Notes: generated by a model from the sequence alone, not told the origin. A DNA stretch of 64,000 bases from an uncultured Erythrobacter sp. (GCF_958304185.1 NZ_OY284436.1:79501-143500), one strand, 5' to 3'. Shown: positions 15,732 through 24,172, counted from the stretch's first letter. Numbers and translations: made by a program.

Positions 15732-16508
15732 TCAAACGCGGGTAAAGGCGCCCTTGGCCACCACCGGGCCAGCATCGACGCCTTTGGGCTTGCCGCCGAT
15801 CGGTTCGCGGGTAAGCACAAGGCTCGCCCCGTCGCCAAGCTTGGCGGTGACTGCGGCGGGTAGCGCCATGCTGCGCACTTCGCCCGGCGCAACCACGCCC
15901 AGCGATTGCAGCGCGGAGCCATCGGCAGGCACCAGCCACAGCTCGTGATCATGCACGCCGTCAGCGGTCAGACCGATCGCGGCGACCAGCATCTTCTCGC
16001 TCTCGGGGATGTAGGTCACATCAAGTCTGAGCCCGGTTTCGCCAATCGGCACCGTCGCGACCATCGGTTCAGCGATGGCGATCTGAACGGGCGGTGCCTC
16101 GAACGGAGAACGGCCCGGCGCGAACATGAACAGCGCCAGCGCCACGGCGGCAGCCATAGACGAAATCCCCGCCACCCACTGCCAGCGCCGCACCCGCGCT
16201 TCGAGCGCGACCACGTTGACCGGCGACGCTTCAGGCGCTGCAACATCGGCAGCGGCCTGCTGTGCGGCGATGCGGGCGGCGATGCCGTCCCAGACTTGCT
16301 CGCCCGGTTCGACCCCGGCGATGCCATCGGTGAGCGGGGCGAACCAATCGTCCCACCATTGCTTGCGCCACGCAAAGTGCGGATCGGTCGCGGCCCTGCC
16401 GCGCGCGGCGAGCAGCTCCTCGCCTTCGAGCAGGCCGAGCGCCCATTCGGCGGCGATCATCGGATCGTCGCGGGTCACTTCGGGGCCGGTGTCTTCGGGG
16501 CCGCTCAT
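15732..16508 (-). CDS. RskA-family anti-sigma factor
   Basis: A 258-residue single-pass membrane protein. The N-terminal cytoplasmic part (AAEWALGLLEGEELLAARGR, then a WWDDWFAPL region) is the sigma-binding domain; a transmembrane helix lies at about 108-131 (WQWVAGISSMAAAVALALFM), and the periplasmic part (TYIPESEKMLVAAIGLTADG, LWLVPADGSALQSLG) is an RskA C-terminal domain. Such proteins hold an ECF sigma factor at the membrane until a periplasmic signal triggers release. The start overlaps the sigma gene stop by four bases, so the two are translationally coupled. Confidence 0.9.
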   Translation of the reverse strand: MSGPEDTGPEVTRDDPMIAAEWALGLLEGEELLAARGRAATDPHFAWRKQWWDDWFAPLTDGIAGVEPGEQVWDGIAARIAAQQAAADVAAPEASPVNVVALEARVRRWQWVAGISSMAAAVALALFMFAPGRSPFEAPPVQIAIAEPMVATVPIGETGLRLDVTYIPESEKMLVAAIGLTADGVHDHELWLVPADGSALQSLGVVAPGEVRSMALPAAVTAKLGDGASLVLTREPIGGKPKGVDAGPVVAKGAFTRV

Positions 16509-17092
16509 GCCGCTTCACTCGCTTCAAGGCAGGCGCGCAGGCGTTGCAGCCCGCGGCGGATCCAGCTCTTCATCGTGCCGAGCGGCACGTCCGCCGCCTC
16601 GGCCAGTTGCGCATAGGTCTGCCCGTCAAAGAACGCCGCCCGGATATGGCCCTGCGTGCGCGCATCCAGAGCGCCGAGGCATTTGTGGATCTGTGCGGCC
16701 TGTTCGGCATCTACCATCAGCATATCGGCGAGCGGGGTTTCATCGGCCAAGGGCGCCGCTTCCTCAACCGGCACAGCGCCGCCGCGCACTTTGCCGGTGC
16801 GCAGCCGGTCAATCGCCCGGTTGCGGGCAAACGCCGCCAGCCACGCGATCGGACTCGCGCGGGTCGGGTCATAGCGGTCGGCCCGCTGCCACAGATTGAC
16901 ATAGACGTCTTGCAAGGCGTCCTCGGCTTCCTTTCGATCACCCAAGATACGCAGGCAGATGCCGAACAGCTTCACCCGCGTGGCGCGATAGATTTCTTCC
17001 AGCGCCGCCTGGTCGCCGTTGGCCAGCCGCGCCATAGCATCGCGCAGCGCTTCGCGCGCTTCGTCAGAGGCGGGACGGGGACGGGCGGCCAT
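16505..17092 (-). CDS. ECF sigma factor (RpoE/SigK type)
   Basis: A 195-residue sigma factor with region 2 (DQAALEEIYRATRVKLFGIC, DALQDVYVNLWQRADRYDP, then AWLAAFARNRAIDRLR) and a region 4 helix-turn-helix (QTYAQLAEAADVPLGTMKSW). It lacks regions 1 and 3, as ECF factors do. It starts one base inside the stop of the cation transporter gene and overlaps the anti-sigma gene. Its probable targets are the two fasciclin genes next door, which share TCATCC-N17-GTAGCTT promoters; the -35 element fits the SigK/RskA class. No copy of that promoter was found before this operon, so autoregulation is not evident. Confidence 0.93.
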   Translation of the reverse strand: MAARPRPASDEAREALRDAMARLANGDQAALEEIYRATRVKLFGICLRILGDRKEAEDALQDVYVNLWQRADRYDPTRASPIAWLAAFARNRAIDRLRTGKVRGGAVPVEEAAPLADETPLADMLMVDAEQAAQIHKCLGALDARTQGHIRAAFFDGQTYAQLAEAADVPLGTMKSWIRRGLQRLRACLEASEAA

Positions 17093-18036
17093 CAGCAGCA
17101 GCCTCCACAGGGGTTCTCGCCGCTTTCCACCTGAAGCGTGGCATGGCCCACGCCGAACCGCGTTTCGAGCGAGGCGGCGATATCGCGCAGGAACGAATCG
17201 GCTGCCGGGCGGCCTGGCATCACCAGATGCGCGGTCAGGGCAACTTCGGTGGTCGACATCGGCCAGACGTGCAGGTCATGCACCGCGCTCACCCCGTCAA
17301 AGCTGGCGAGGTGCTGTTTGACCTCAGCCAGATCGATCCGGGCAGGGGCGGCGAGCAGGCCCATGGTCAGACTGTCGCGTGCGAGGCCCCAGGTGCCCCA
17401 TGCGATGACCGCAATAATCACAAGGCTCACCATCGGATCGATCCACCACAGGCCGGTGATGACAATTGCCAGCCCCGCCACAACCACCCCGAGCGACACC
17501 AGCGCATCGGCGGCCATGTGGAGATAGGCCCCGCGGATATTGATGTCTTCTTGCCCCTTCAGAAACAGCATGGCTGTCAACGCATTGATTGCGATCCCGA
17601 TCCCGGCGACAATGACCATCGCCATGCCCTGCGGTTCTTGCGGGGTCATGATCCGGTGCAGGGTTTCAAACAGGATCGCGCCAATCGCCACCGCCAGCAG
17701 CAGCGCATTGCCGAGCGCGGCGAGGATGGTGGAGCTTTTGTAGCCATAGGTGAATCGGCCCGAGGGCGGCCGCCGCGCGGCGATGCTCGCGACCCAGGCC
17801 AGCACCAGCGCCAGCACATCGGACAGGTTGTGCCCGGCATCTGCCACCAGCGCCATCGAACCATAGATCAGGCCTGCCGCACCTTCGATCACGACGAAGA
17901 CGATGTTGAGCCCGATGCCGATCAGAAACGCATTGCCGAAATCGGCCGGCGCATGGTGGTGCCCATGCGAATTATGCAGCCCGTGGCAGTCGGAAGCGCC
18001 GCTGGCGTGATGGTGATGATGAGCATGGGCGTTCAT
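17092..18036 (-). CDS. Cation diffusion facilitator (CzcD/ZitB type)
   Basis: A 314-residue inner-membrane metal/proton antiporter. The N-terminus is His-rich (MNAHAHHHHHASGASDCHGL and more), probably binding Zn(II) or a related metal. Six helices follow, with the metal-site motifs ALVADAGHNLSDV in helix II and HMAADALVSLGVV in helix V, and the C-terminal cytoplasmic domain ends in a Cys-rich tail (PCGGCC). It probably exports Zn, Cd or Co. It starts six bases after mtgA and its stop overlaps the sigma factor start, so it belongs to the same operon. Confidence 0.93.
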   Translation of the reverse strand: MNAHAHHHHHASGASDCHGLHNSHGHHHAPADFGNAFLIGIGLNIVFVVIEGAAGLIYGSMALVADAGHNLSDVLALVLAWVASIAARRPPSGRFTYGYKSSTILAALGNALLLAVAIGAILFETLHRIMTPQEPQGMAMVIVAGIGIAINALTAMLFLKGQEDINIRGAYLHMAADALVSLGVVVAGLAIVITGLWWIDPMVSLVIIAVIAWGTWGLARDSLTMGLLAAPARIDLAEVKQHLASFDGVSAVHDLHVWPMSTTEVALTAHLVMPGRPAADSFLRDIAASLETRFGVGHATLQVESGENPCGGCC

Positions 18037-18042
18037 GTCAGG

Positions 18043-18711
18043 TCAGTTGTAGACGCAAGCGTCGAGCCCGTCACGCCTGACGATCCCGATCCGGCGTTCG
18101 ATCCGGTTGCCGTGCCGCGCAAGCCAGCCGCCGGGGCTTTTGACCGAGCGCTTCTTGGGGCTGGGCAAAGCGGCGGCCATCCGGCTGGCCTCGTCCGTTG
18201 AAAGGCGTGCGGCGGAATGGCCGAAATAGCGCTGCGTTCCGGCCTCAGCGCCATAGGTGCCGATCCCGGTCTCGGCGACGTTGAGATAGACCTCCATGAT
18301 CCGACGTTTGCCCCAGATCGTTTCGATCCAGAAGGTAAACCACGCCTCCAGCCCCTTGCGGAAGAACCCGCCACCCTGCCACAGGAACACGTTCTTGGCG
18401 GTCTGCTGACTGATGGTCGATCCGCCGCGGATGCGCCCGCCTTCCGCATTCTCGCGCATCGCCTGCTCGATCGCCTCGGCATCGAAGCCGTAATGCTCGC
18501 AGAAGCGCGAATCCTCGGCCGCGATCACGGCGCTCACCAGATTGCGGTCGATATTGTCGAGGCTTTCCCAGTCCTTGGTGATGCCCTTATCGTCCATCAG
18601 CATGGTCGCGGTGACGGGGACGGGAAGCCACTTGAACGCCACCACCAGCACCAGCGTAAGACCGATAAAGGCGCCAAAGGCCTTGGCGATGAGGCGCAGG
18701 ATCGTGATCAC
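18043..18711 (-). CDS. mtgA: Monofunctional peptidoglycan transglycosylase MtgA
   Basis: A 222-residue membrane-anchored enzyme with an N-terminal helix (AFGAFIGLTLVLVVAFKWL) and a GT51 glycosyltransferase domain. The family motifs are present: AAEDSRFCEHYGFD with the catalytic glutamate, GGSTISQQTAKNVFLW, and KRRIMEVYLNVAETG. It polymerises lipid II into glycan strands and has no transpeptidase domain. It is the first gene of the mtgA, cation transporter, ECF sigma and anti-sigma operon. The 100-bp gap to the divergent M20 peptidase gene must contain its promoter. Confidence 0.95.
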   Translation of the reverse strand: MITILRLIAKAFGAFIGLTLVLVVAFKWLPVPVTATMLMDDKGITKDWESLDNIDRNLVSAVIAAEDSRFCEHYGFDAEAIEQAMRENAEGGRIRGGSTISQQTAKNVFLWQGGGFFRKGLEAWFTFWIETIWGKRRIMEVYLNVAETGIGTYGAEAGTQRYFGHSAARLSTDEASRMAAALPSPKKRSVKSPGGWLARHGNRIERRIGIVRRDGLDACVYN

Positions 18712-18811
18712 AGCGCAGGCTCTAGCGCAGCAATCCGGCGCAGGGAAGCATCGGCGCTTGCAGGCGGGGCCGCGCCGTGGCTACCTGTGTCCAAACCTAG
18801 GGGAGAATTCC

Positions 18812-20143
18812 ATGCGCCTGTTCCACGCCGCCGCCGCCAGCGCCATCGCGCTCGTCCTTGCAGCTCAACCCGCGCTCGCCGAAGCGCCCGCGACCAAGGC
18901 GGCGATCGAGGCGGAATATGACAATTACCTCGCCCCGCTGTTCCTCGATTTCCACCAGAATCCCGAGATGGGTTTCCTTGAAAATCGCACGGCGGCCAAG
19001 ATGGCGGCGGAGCTGAAAGCGGCCGGGCTGGAGGTGACGGCCGGGGTCGGCAAGACCGGCATTGTCGGTATTCTCAAGAATGGCGATGGCCCGCTGATCC
19101 TGCTGCGCGCCGACATGGACGGCCTGCCGGTCGAGGAGAAAACGGGCCTCGGCTATGCCTCCAAAGCGATGCAGGTGGGTGAGGATGGCAAGGAATATCC
19201 GGTGATGCATGCCTGCGGGCATGATGTGCACATCACCTCGCTGGTGGGCACCGCGCGGCGGCTGGTGGCGATGAAAAGCCAGTGGAAGGGCACGCTGATG
19301 TTCATCGTCCAGCCCGCCGAGGAAGGCGTGCGCGGGGCCAAGGCGATGATGGAGGATGGGCTGTATAAGCGCTTCGGCAAGCCCGATTATGCGCTGGCCT
19401 TCCATGTCGCTGCCGAACTGGAGACGGGCAAGGTCTCCGCCTCCGAAGGCATCCAATATTCCTCCTCGGATTCGCTCGATATCCGCGTGCCGGGGATCGG
19501 CACCCACGGCGCAGCGCCGCATCTGGGGCGCGATCCGGTGTACATTGCCTCGCAGGTCGTCACCGCGCTGCAATCCATCGACAGCCGCGAAATCTCGCCG
19601 ACCAAGCCGGTGGTGGTCACCGTCGGTTCGTTCCATGCGGGTTCCAAGCACAACATCATCTCGGACGAGGCGAAGCTGCAAGTCACAGTGCGCGCCAATG
19701 ACGAGGAGACCCGCGAACAGGTGATCGCCACGGTCGAACGGATCGCGGTGAATATCGGCAAGGCGCATGGCTTGCCCGACAATATGCCGGTCACCGTGAC
19801 GCGCCTTCCTGGCACGCCGACCACCATCAACGACGCCGCGCTTGCCCGCCGCCTCAACGCGGTGATGCAGCGCGAATTGGGCGCGGCGGCGTTCGTGCCG
19901 TTTGAGCAGAAGAACATGGGGGCCGAGGACTTCACCTATTTCGTTGCGGCCGACACCGGCGTGCCGGGTTACTACTTCGCGGTTGGCGGGACGACGCCGG
20001 AGCGGATCGCCGCGGCCAAGGCAGGCGGTGCGCCGATTGCCGGGCACCACTCCCCGCTGTTCCAGGTCGCCCCGCGCGAGAGCGTGGTGCTGGGCACGCG
20101 GGCGATGGTCGCGGCGGTGCTGGATCTGGCCCCGGCGAAGTAA
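18812..20143 (+). CDS. Secreted M20 family peptidase/amidohydrolase
   Basis: A 443-residue exported enzyme: the signal peptide MRLFHAAAASAIALVLAAQP ends in ALAEAP. The M20D (aminoacylase/IAA-amino acid hydrolase) features are visible: LRADMDGLPVEEKTG, the metal-binding MHACGHDVHIT, QPAEEGVRGAKAMMEDGLY, and the dimerisation domain (GIGTHGAAPHLGRDPV). GGGGAGAA precedes the ATG. It probably hydrolyses N-acyl amino acids or peptides in the periplasm. It is divergent from mtgA and convergent with rpoH; a parS site lies 12 bases after its stop. Confidence 0.92.
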   Translation: MRLFHAAAASAIALVLAAQPALAEAPATKAAIEAEYDNYLAPLFLDFHQNPEMGFLENRTAAKMAAELKAAGLEVTAGVGKTGIVGILKNGDGPLILLRADMDGLPVEEKTGLGYASKAMQVGEDGKEYPVMHACGHDVHITSLVGTARRLVAMKSQWKGTLMFIVQPAEEGVRGAKAMMEDGLYKRFGKPDYALAFHVAAELETGKVSASEGIQYSSSDSLDIRVPGIGTHGAAPHLGRDPVYIASQVVTALQSIDSREISPTKPVVVTVGSFHAGSKHNIISDEAKLQVTVRANDEETREQVIATVERIAVNIGKAHGLPDNMPVTVTRLPGTPTTINDAALARRLNAVMQRELGAAAFVPFEQKNMGAEDFTYFVAADTGVPGYYFAVGGTTPERIAAAKAGGAPIAGHHSPLFQVAPRESVVLGTRAMVAAVLDLAPAK

Positions 20144-20155
20144 TCGTTCCGCAAA

Positions 20156-20171
20156 TGTTCCACGTGAAACA
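20156..20171. other. parS centromere site (ParB-binding)
   Basis: TGTTCCACGTGAAACA matches the bacterial parS consensus TGTTNCACGTGAAACA at all positions, including the central CACGTG palindrome. parS is bound by ParB and loads SMC; sites cluster near the replication origin in most bacteria. It lies between the convergent M20 peptidase and rpoH genes. It was the only full match found by eye in this window. Confidence 0.88.
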
Positions 20172-20193
20172 TTGGCTTGCCTGACATCGAAAA

Positions 20194-20219
20194 GGGCGCT
20201 GCGATTGCTCGCAGCGCCC
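20194..20219 (-). terminator. Terminator between rpoH and M20 peptidase genes
   Basis: Perfect eleven-base arms GGGCGCTGCGA and TCGCAGCGCCC with a four-base loop. Read on the minus strand it ends in TTTT, as a terminator for rpoH; on the plus strand it is followed by CTTC and may also end the M20 transcript. Confidence 0.8.
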
Positions 20220-20233
20220 CTTCAATGCGGACC

Positions 20234-20273
20234 GATAACCGCGGGATAACCGCGACATAACCATGCAATAACC
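20234..20273. repeat. Four ATAACC repeats at exact 11-bp spacing
   Basis: The hexamer ATAACC starts at 20235, 20246, 20257 and 20268, exactly one helical turn apart. The flanks differ (GATAACCGCG, GATAACCGCG, CATAACCATG, AATAACCCGG). The array lies between the rpoH stop and the terminator hairpin, 63 bases from parS. An 11-bp pitch of xTAA half-sites is also the spacing of CtrA sites (TTAA-N7-TTAA). The binding protein is unknown. Confidence 0.75.
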
Positions 20274-20304
20274 CGGAAACGACGCGGCCCCGGCGGGTCA
20301 GCGC

Positions 20305-21225
20305 TTACGCCACGCCGGGCAGCAACCGTTCGCCAGCGATCCGCTGCATTGCTTTTTGCAGCTTTTCGAACGCCCGCACTTCGATCTGGCGGATGCGTTC
20401 GCGGCTGACGTCATAGGCTTGGCTCAGCTCTTCGAGCGTCTGCGGCTTTTCGGTCAAGCGGCGCTCGGTCAGGATGTGACGCTCCCGCTCGTTGAGGCTT
20501 TCCATCGCTTCGGACAGCATCGCCATGCGCATCTGCGATTCTTCGGCATCGGCGACAGTTTCGTCCTGCAACGGGCGATCATCGGCCAGCCAATCCTGCC
20601 ACTGGCCAGAGCCTTCCTCATCCCCGCGCAAGCTGACGTTGAGCGACGCATCGCCGCCCATCATCATCCGGCGGTTCATGTTGATGACTTCCTGCTCCGG
20701 CACGCCCAGATCGGTCGCGATCTTGGTCACGTCCTCGGGCGACAGGTCGCTGTCTTCGTAGGCTTCGAGCTGCTTCTTCATCCGGCGCAGGTTGAAGAAC
20801 AGCTTCTTCTGCGCCGCGGTGGTGCCCATCTTGACGAGGCTCCACGAGCGCAGGATGAACTCCTGCATCGACGCCTTGATCCACCACATCGCGTAGGTCG
20901 CGAGGCGGAAGCCGCGATCGGGTTCGAACTTCTTGACGCCCTGCATCAGGCCCACATTGCCCTCCGAAATCAGATCGGAGACGGGCAGGCCATAGCCGCG
21001 ATACCCCATAGCGATCTTCGCGACGAGCCGCAGGTGGCTGGATACGAGCTGGGCAGCCGCTTCGGGATCCTCATGCTCCTGATACCGCTTGGCGAGCATA
21101 TATTCCTGCTCGGCGGTGAGGATCGGGAACTTGCGAATTTCCGAAAGATAGCGGTTGAGGCTCTGCTCACCGCTGAGGGCCGGGACCGAAGACGACTTCG
21201 ATCGGACACTTGGGGACTTGGTCAC
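20305..21225 (-). CDS. rpoH: Heat-shock sigma factor RpoH (sigma-32)
   Basis: A 306-residue sigma factor, starting at a GTG. Region 2 (LIPVSDLISEGNVGLMQ-like segment at 80-95 and FATYAMWWIKASMQEFIL-like segment at 107-125) and region 4 (VSRERIRQIEVRAFEKLQ) are clear, and the RpoH box QKKLFFNLR at 139-147 separates it from RpoD. It directs RNA polymerase to heat-shock promoters. rluD is upstream on the same strand, but the 114-bp gap contains an AT-rich TATATATA stretch (near 21303) that could be its own -10 region. Confidence 0.97.
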   Translation of the reverse strand: MTKSPSVRSKSSSVPALSGEQSLNRYLSEIRKFPILTAEQEYMLAKRYQEHEDPEAAAQLVSSHLRLVAKIAMGYRGYGLPVSDLISEGNVGLMQGVKKFEPDRGFRLATYAMWWIKASMQEFILRSWSLVKMGTTAAQKKLFFNLRRMKKQLEAYEDSDLSPEDVTKIATDLGVPEQEVINMNRRMMMGGDASLNVSLRGDEEGSGQWQDWLADDRPLQDETVADAEESQMRMAMLSEAMESLNERERHILTERRLTEKPQTLEELSQAYDVSRERIRQIEVRAFEKLQKAMQRIAGERLLPGVA

Positions 21226-21339
21226 GTTTTACCTAACCTTTCTAGCGTCGACCGCTTGCGCAGGACCCCTGATGGGCATCCCGCGAACTGGGCCACGGGT
21301 TTTATATATACGCGAAAACGCTTCAGATGTATGCGGGTT

Positions 21340-22293
21340 TCATCGATTACTATGTCGCAGTTGGTCGATAAGTTCCGACATATCGTGCGGGAGATCGCTG
21401 GAGAAACGGATCGATTCGCCCGTCACCGGATGGACAAAGCCAAGCTCGGCGGCGTGCAGGGCCTGCCGGGCAAAGCCGAGTCGCTCCAGATCGGCGCGAA
21501 GGGATTTGGGCGTACGGCCATAGGCAGGGTCTCCCAGTAGCGGATGGCCGATTGACGCAAAGTGAACACGCACCTGGTGGGTGCGCCCGGTCTCCAACCG
21601 GCATTCGATCACCGCGGCGTCATCCAGCCGTTCGATCGCCGTATAATGGGTGATCGCGGTTTTCCCGCGTGAGGAATTGTTGGGGAGCACCGTCATTTTC
21701 TTTCTGTCGGCATCGGACCGTCCTACGCGGGCGTTGATCGTGCCTTCGGGCGGCGAGGGGTGACCGGCGCAGACCGCGATATAGCGGCGGTGGACGGTGT
21801 GCGCGGCGAACTGGATGGCCAGCCCTTCATGCGCCGCGTCCGACTTGGCGATCACGAGCAGGCCCGAGGTGTCCTTGTCGATCCGGTGGACAATGCCCGG
21901 CCGCGCGACCCCGTTGATGCCGGACAGGTTGCCCCGGCAATGGTGCAGCAGCGCATTGACGAGCGTGCCGGTGATATTGCCCACCGCCGGGTGGACGACC
22001 ATCCCCGCAGGCTTGTCGACCACGATCAGGTGCGCGTCTTCATAAGCGATGGTGAGCGGGATATCCTCGGGCCGCGCCTCGGCGGGCATGGCGGCGGCAA
22101 TGATGATGCGGAACGGCGTATCGGCGGCGACCTTCATCGAGGCGGAGGTGGCGGTCTTGCCCGCGACATCGACCCGGCCTTGCTCAATCAACCCCTGCAC
22201 CCGCGCACGGGACAGGCTCGTGGCGTCTGCCAGCGCCTTGTCGAGGCGGGCGGGTGCGGGGATGGTGCCAGTGATGATTTCGGGTTCGGACAT
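21340..22293 (-). CDS. rluD: RluD-type 23S rRNA pseudouridine synthase
   Basis: A 317-residue enzyme with an N-terminal S4 RNA-binding domain (RLDKALADATSLSRARVQGL) and the RluA/RluD catalytic domain. The catalytic aspartate is in HRIDKDTSGLLV; the family motifs VVDKPAGMVVHPA and LETGRTHQVRVH are present. It probably converts uridines in helix 69 of 23S rRNA to pseudouridine. The ATG at 22293 is only 16 bases from the divergent ATG of the JAMM peptidase gene. A second RluA-family gene lies at 47.1 kb. Confidence 0.9.
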   Translation of the reverse strand: MSEPEIITGTIPAPARLDKALADATSLSRARVQGLIEQGRVDVAGKTATSASMKVAADTPFRIIIAAAMPAEARPEDIPLTIAYEDAHLIVVDKPAGMVVHPAVGNITGTLVNALLHHCRGNLSGINGVARPGIVHRIDKDTSGLLVIAKSDAAHEGLAIQFAAHTVHRRYIAVCAGHPSPPEGTINARVGRSDADRKKMTVLPNNSSRGKTAITHYTAIERLDDAAVIECRLETGRTHQVRVHFASIGHPLLGDPAYGRTPKSLRADLERLGFARQALHAAELGFVHPVTGESIRFSSDLPHDMSELIDQLRHSNR

Positions 22294-22309
22294 GGTATGG
22301 CCATGCGTG

Positions 22310-22708
22310 ATGCAAGTCGAAGTGACAACCCAAGCCCTCGCCGCCATGCGCGCTGCTGCCGTCGCCGCTCACCCCTCGGAGGCGTGCGGGCTGTTGCTGG
22401 GCGAGGGCGTGCGCATCACCGAGGCCCGCGAAACCCGCAACGTCCATCCCGCCCCGCAAACCCATTTCGAAATCGACCCGCAAGCGCTGATCGACGCCCA
22501 CCGTGCCGCGCGGGGCGGAACCGGGCCGCAGGTGCTCGGCTATTTCCACTCGCATCCCGCAGGCCCGCCCGCGCCCTCTGCCACCGACCGCGCCTCGGCT
22601 TCAGGCGATGGCCGGGTATGGGCGATCATCGCCGGACACGACGTGAAGTTCTGGATGGACGAGGAACAAGGGTTTGTCGCCCTTCCCTTTACCATGATCG
22701 ATGGCTAG
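22310..22708 (+). CDS. JAMM/MPN-domain metalloprotease-like protein
   Basis: A 132-residue protein with a full JAMM zinc motif: E24 (HPSEACGLLLG), then H80 and H82, S90 and D93 in HSHPAGPPAPSATD. It belongs to the prokaryotic Mov34/MPN/PAD-1 group, isopeptidases related to eukaryotic deubiquitinases and to the RadC fold. In bacteria such proteins process sulfur-carrier or ubiquitin-like tails, or act on peptides; no ubiquitin-like gene is adjacent here. The ATG at 22310 (MQVEVTTQALAAM) fits the family; the upstream open frame lies inside rluD and is not coding. chpT follows ten bases after the stop. Confidence 0.88.
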   Translation: MQVEVTTQALAAMRAAAVAAHPSEACGLLLGEGVRITEARETRNVHPAPQTHFEIDPQALIDAHRAARGGTGPQVLGYFHSHPAGPPAPSATDRASASGDGRVWAIIAGHDVKFWMDEEQGFVALPFTMIDG

Positions 22709-22717
22709 GAAAGCGGC

Positions 22718-23371
22718 ATGATTTCCCAGACTGATCTTGCCGCGATGCTGTGCTCGCGCCTGTGCCACGATATGCTCTCGCCGGTCGGCGCGCTCGCCAA
22801 TGGGCTGGAGCTGCTTGCCGATGAGCAGGACCCCCAGATGCGTGCGCGCTGCATGGAACTGCTGGAACAATCCGCCAGGATCAGCACTGACAAGCTCAAG
22901 TTCTTCCGGCTGGCCTTCGGCGCGGCGGGTGGTTTTGGTGAGGCGATCCCGGTGGATGAGGCCAAGGCCGTGATCGACGCGCTGGCGTCCGATGCCAAGC
23001 GGGTCGAGGTGCATTGGGCGATTGCCGAGCCCAGCCTGCCCAAGCCGGCGGTCAAGGTGCTGCTGAACCTCGCGCAGATTGCATTGGATGCGCTGGTGCG
23101 CGGCGGGACGCTCGACATCGGGGCGGAGCGGCGCGACGGCGCGGTCGAGATCGTGGCGCGGGCGCGCGGTGATCGGATCGCGTTCGACGAAACCATCGGC
23201 CGGGCGCTGCAAGGCGACCTCGACGAGAGCGAAATCACCAGCCGCACCGCCGCCGCCCACATGATCGCGGTGCTGGCCGAAGAGATGGAGGGCGGCCTCC
23301 AGTACAAGCTGGGCGATGGGGCGCTGGTCTTGGGCGCGGTGCTGCCCGAGCCTGACGGCATGATCGGCTAG
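22718..23371 (+). CDS. chpT: Histidine phosphotransferase ChpT
   Basis: A 217-residue protein of the alphaproteobacterial ChpT family. The N-terminal dimerisation helix contains the phospho-accepting H17 in CSRLCHDMLSPVGALANGLE, the family signature. The C-terminal part resembles a degenerate histidine kinase ATPase fold. ChpT passes phosphate from the hybrid kinase CckA to the response regulators CtrA and CpdR, which control cell cycle, motility and other traits. It is ten bases downstream of the JAMM gene and ten bases upstream of the amidase gene, and all three are probably co-transcribed. Confidence 0.93.
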   Translation: MISQTDLAAMLCSRLCHDMLSPVGALANGLELLADEQDPQMRARCMELLEQSARISTDKLKFFRLAFGAAGGFGEAIPVDEAKAVIDALASDAKRVEVHWAIAEPSLPKPAVKVLLNLAQIALDALVRGGTLDIGAERRDGAVEIVARARGDRIAFDETIGRALQGDLDESEITSRTAAAHMIAVLAEEMEGGLQYKLGDGALVLGAVLPEPDGMIG

Positions 23372-23381
23372 GGCCGCGTCG

Positions 23382-24110
23382 ATGCTGGGGGGCGACGACG
23401 CAGAATTGGTCCACCGCGAGGTTCCCTCGCCCAACCACGGAGAGCGGACGCTGCCGATCTCGATGGTGGTGATCCACTATACCGAGATGAAGCCGGTCGA
23501 AGCCGCGATTGCGCGGATGTGCGACCCCGCCGCCTCGGTGAGCGCGCATTACTGCATCACTGAAGCAGGCGAAGTGATCCGGCTGGTGCCTGAAGCCCGC
23601 CGGGCCTGGCACGCGGGCGCAAGCTACTGGCGCGGCATCCCGGATGTGAACTCGGCGAGCATCGGGATCGAATTGGATCACCCCGGCTGCGCGCCCGAGA
23701 ATGGGGGCTATCGCGGGTTTGCCGATAGCCAGATCGACGCGCTGATCCCGCTGCTCAGCCGGATCGTCAAGCAGTACGACATCCCCCGCGCCAATGTGGT
23801 CGGCCATTCCTGCGTCGCCCCGATGCGCAAGGTCGATCCGGGTGAGCTGTTTCCGTGGGACCGGCTCGCACAACACAAGCTGTGCCTGCCGCGTCCGCAA
23901 AGCCTTGCCGCTGGCAATCCGTTCCACAACGAAGGCTCGTTCTTCCTCGCGCTGGAACGGTTTGGCTACGACATCACCGATCAGACCAAGGCGGTCGAGG
24001 CGTTTGAACGGCGTTGGCGGCCCGAACACATCACCGGCGTGCCCGATGGCGAGATCGCTGCGATCCTGTGGCAATTGCTGCTCGACCGCGATCAGGGGCG
24101 CACGCGCTAG
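23382..24110 (+). CDS. N-acetylmuramoyl-L-alanine amidase (AmiD type)
   Basis: A 242-residue zinc amidase of the Amidase_2 family. Zinc ligands are H32 (VVIHYTEM), a histidine near residue 142 (VVGHSCVAP) and the Asp of [10 protein letters not shown] about ten residues later. The sequence [20 protein letters not shown] is also typical. It cleaves the bond between muramic acid and L-Ala in murein or in recycled muropeptides. There is no signal peptide from the chosen start, so it may act in the cytoplasm like AmpD, although AmiD-like extra C-terminal sequence is present. It follows chpT closely. Confidence 0.9.
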   Translation: MLGGDDAELVHREVPSPNHGERTLPISMVVIHYTEMKPVEAAIARMCDPAASVSAHYCITEAGEVIRLVPEARRAWHAGASYWRGIPDVNSASIGIELDHPGCAPENGGYRGFADSQIDALIPLLSRIVKQYDIPRANVVGHSCVAPMRKVDPGELFPWDRLAQHKLCLPRPQSLAAGNPFHNEGSFFLALERFGYDITDQTKAVEAFERRWRPEHITGVPDGEIAAILWQLLLDRDQGRTR

Positions 24111-24172
24111 GACAGGGGTTTTTCAACGTCTGGCCGGATTGGGATCCGGCGGGCCATACGGGGGAGAGTGGG

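Noticed and set aside
20144..20304. The parS/phased-repeat gap as oriC itself
   Set aside because: No cluster of DnaA boxes (TTATCCACA-like), no AT-rich unwinding region, and no dnaA or other classical origin gene nearby.
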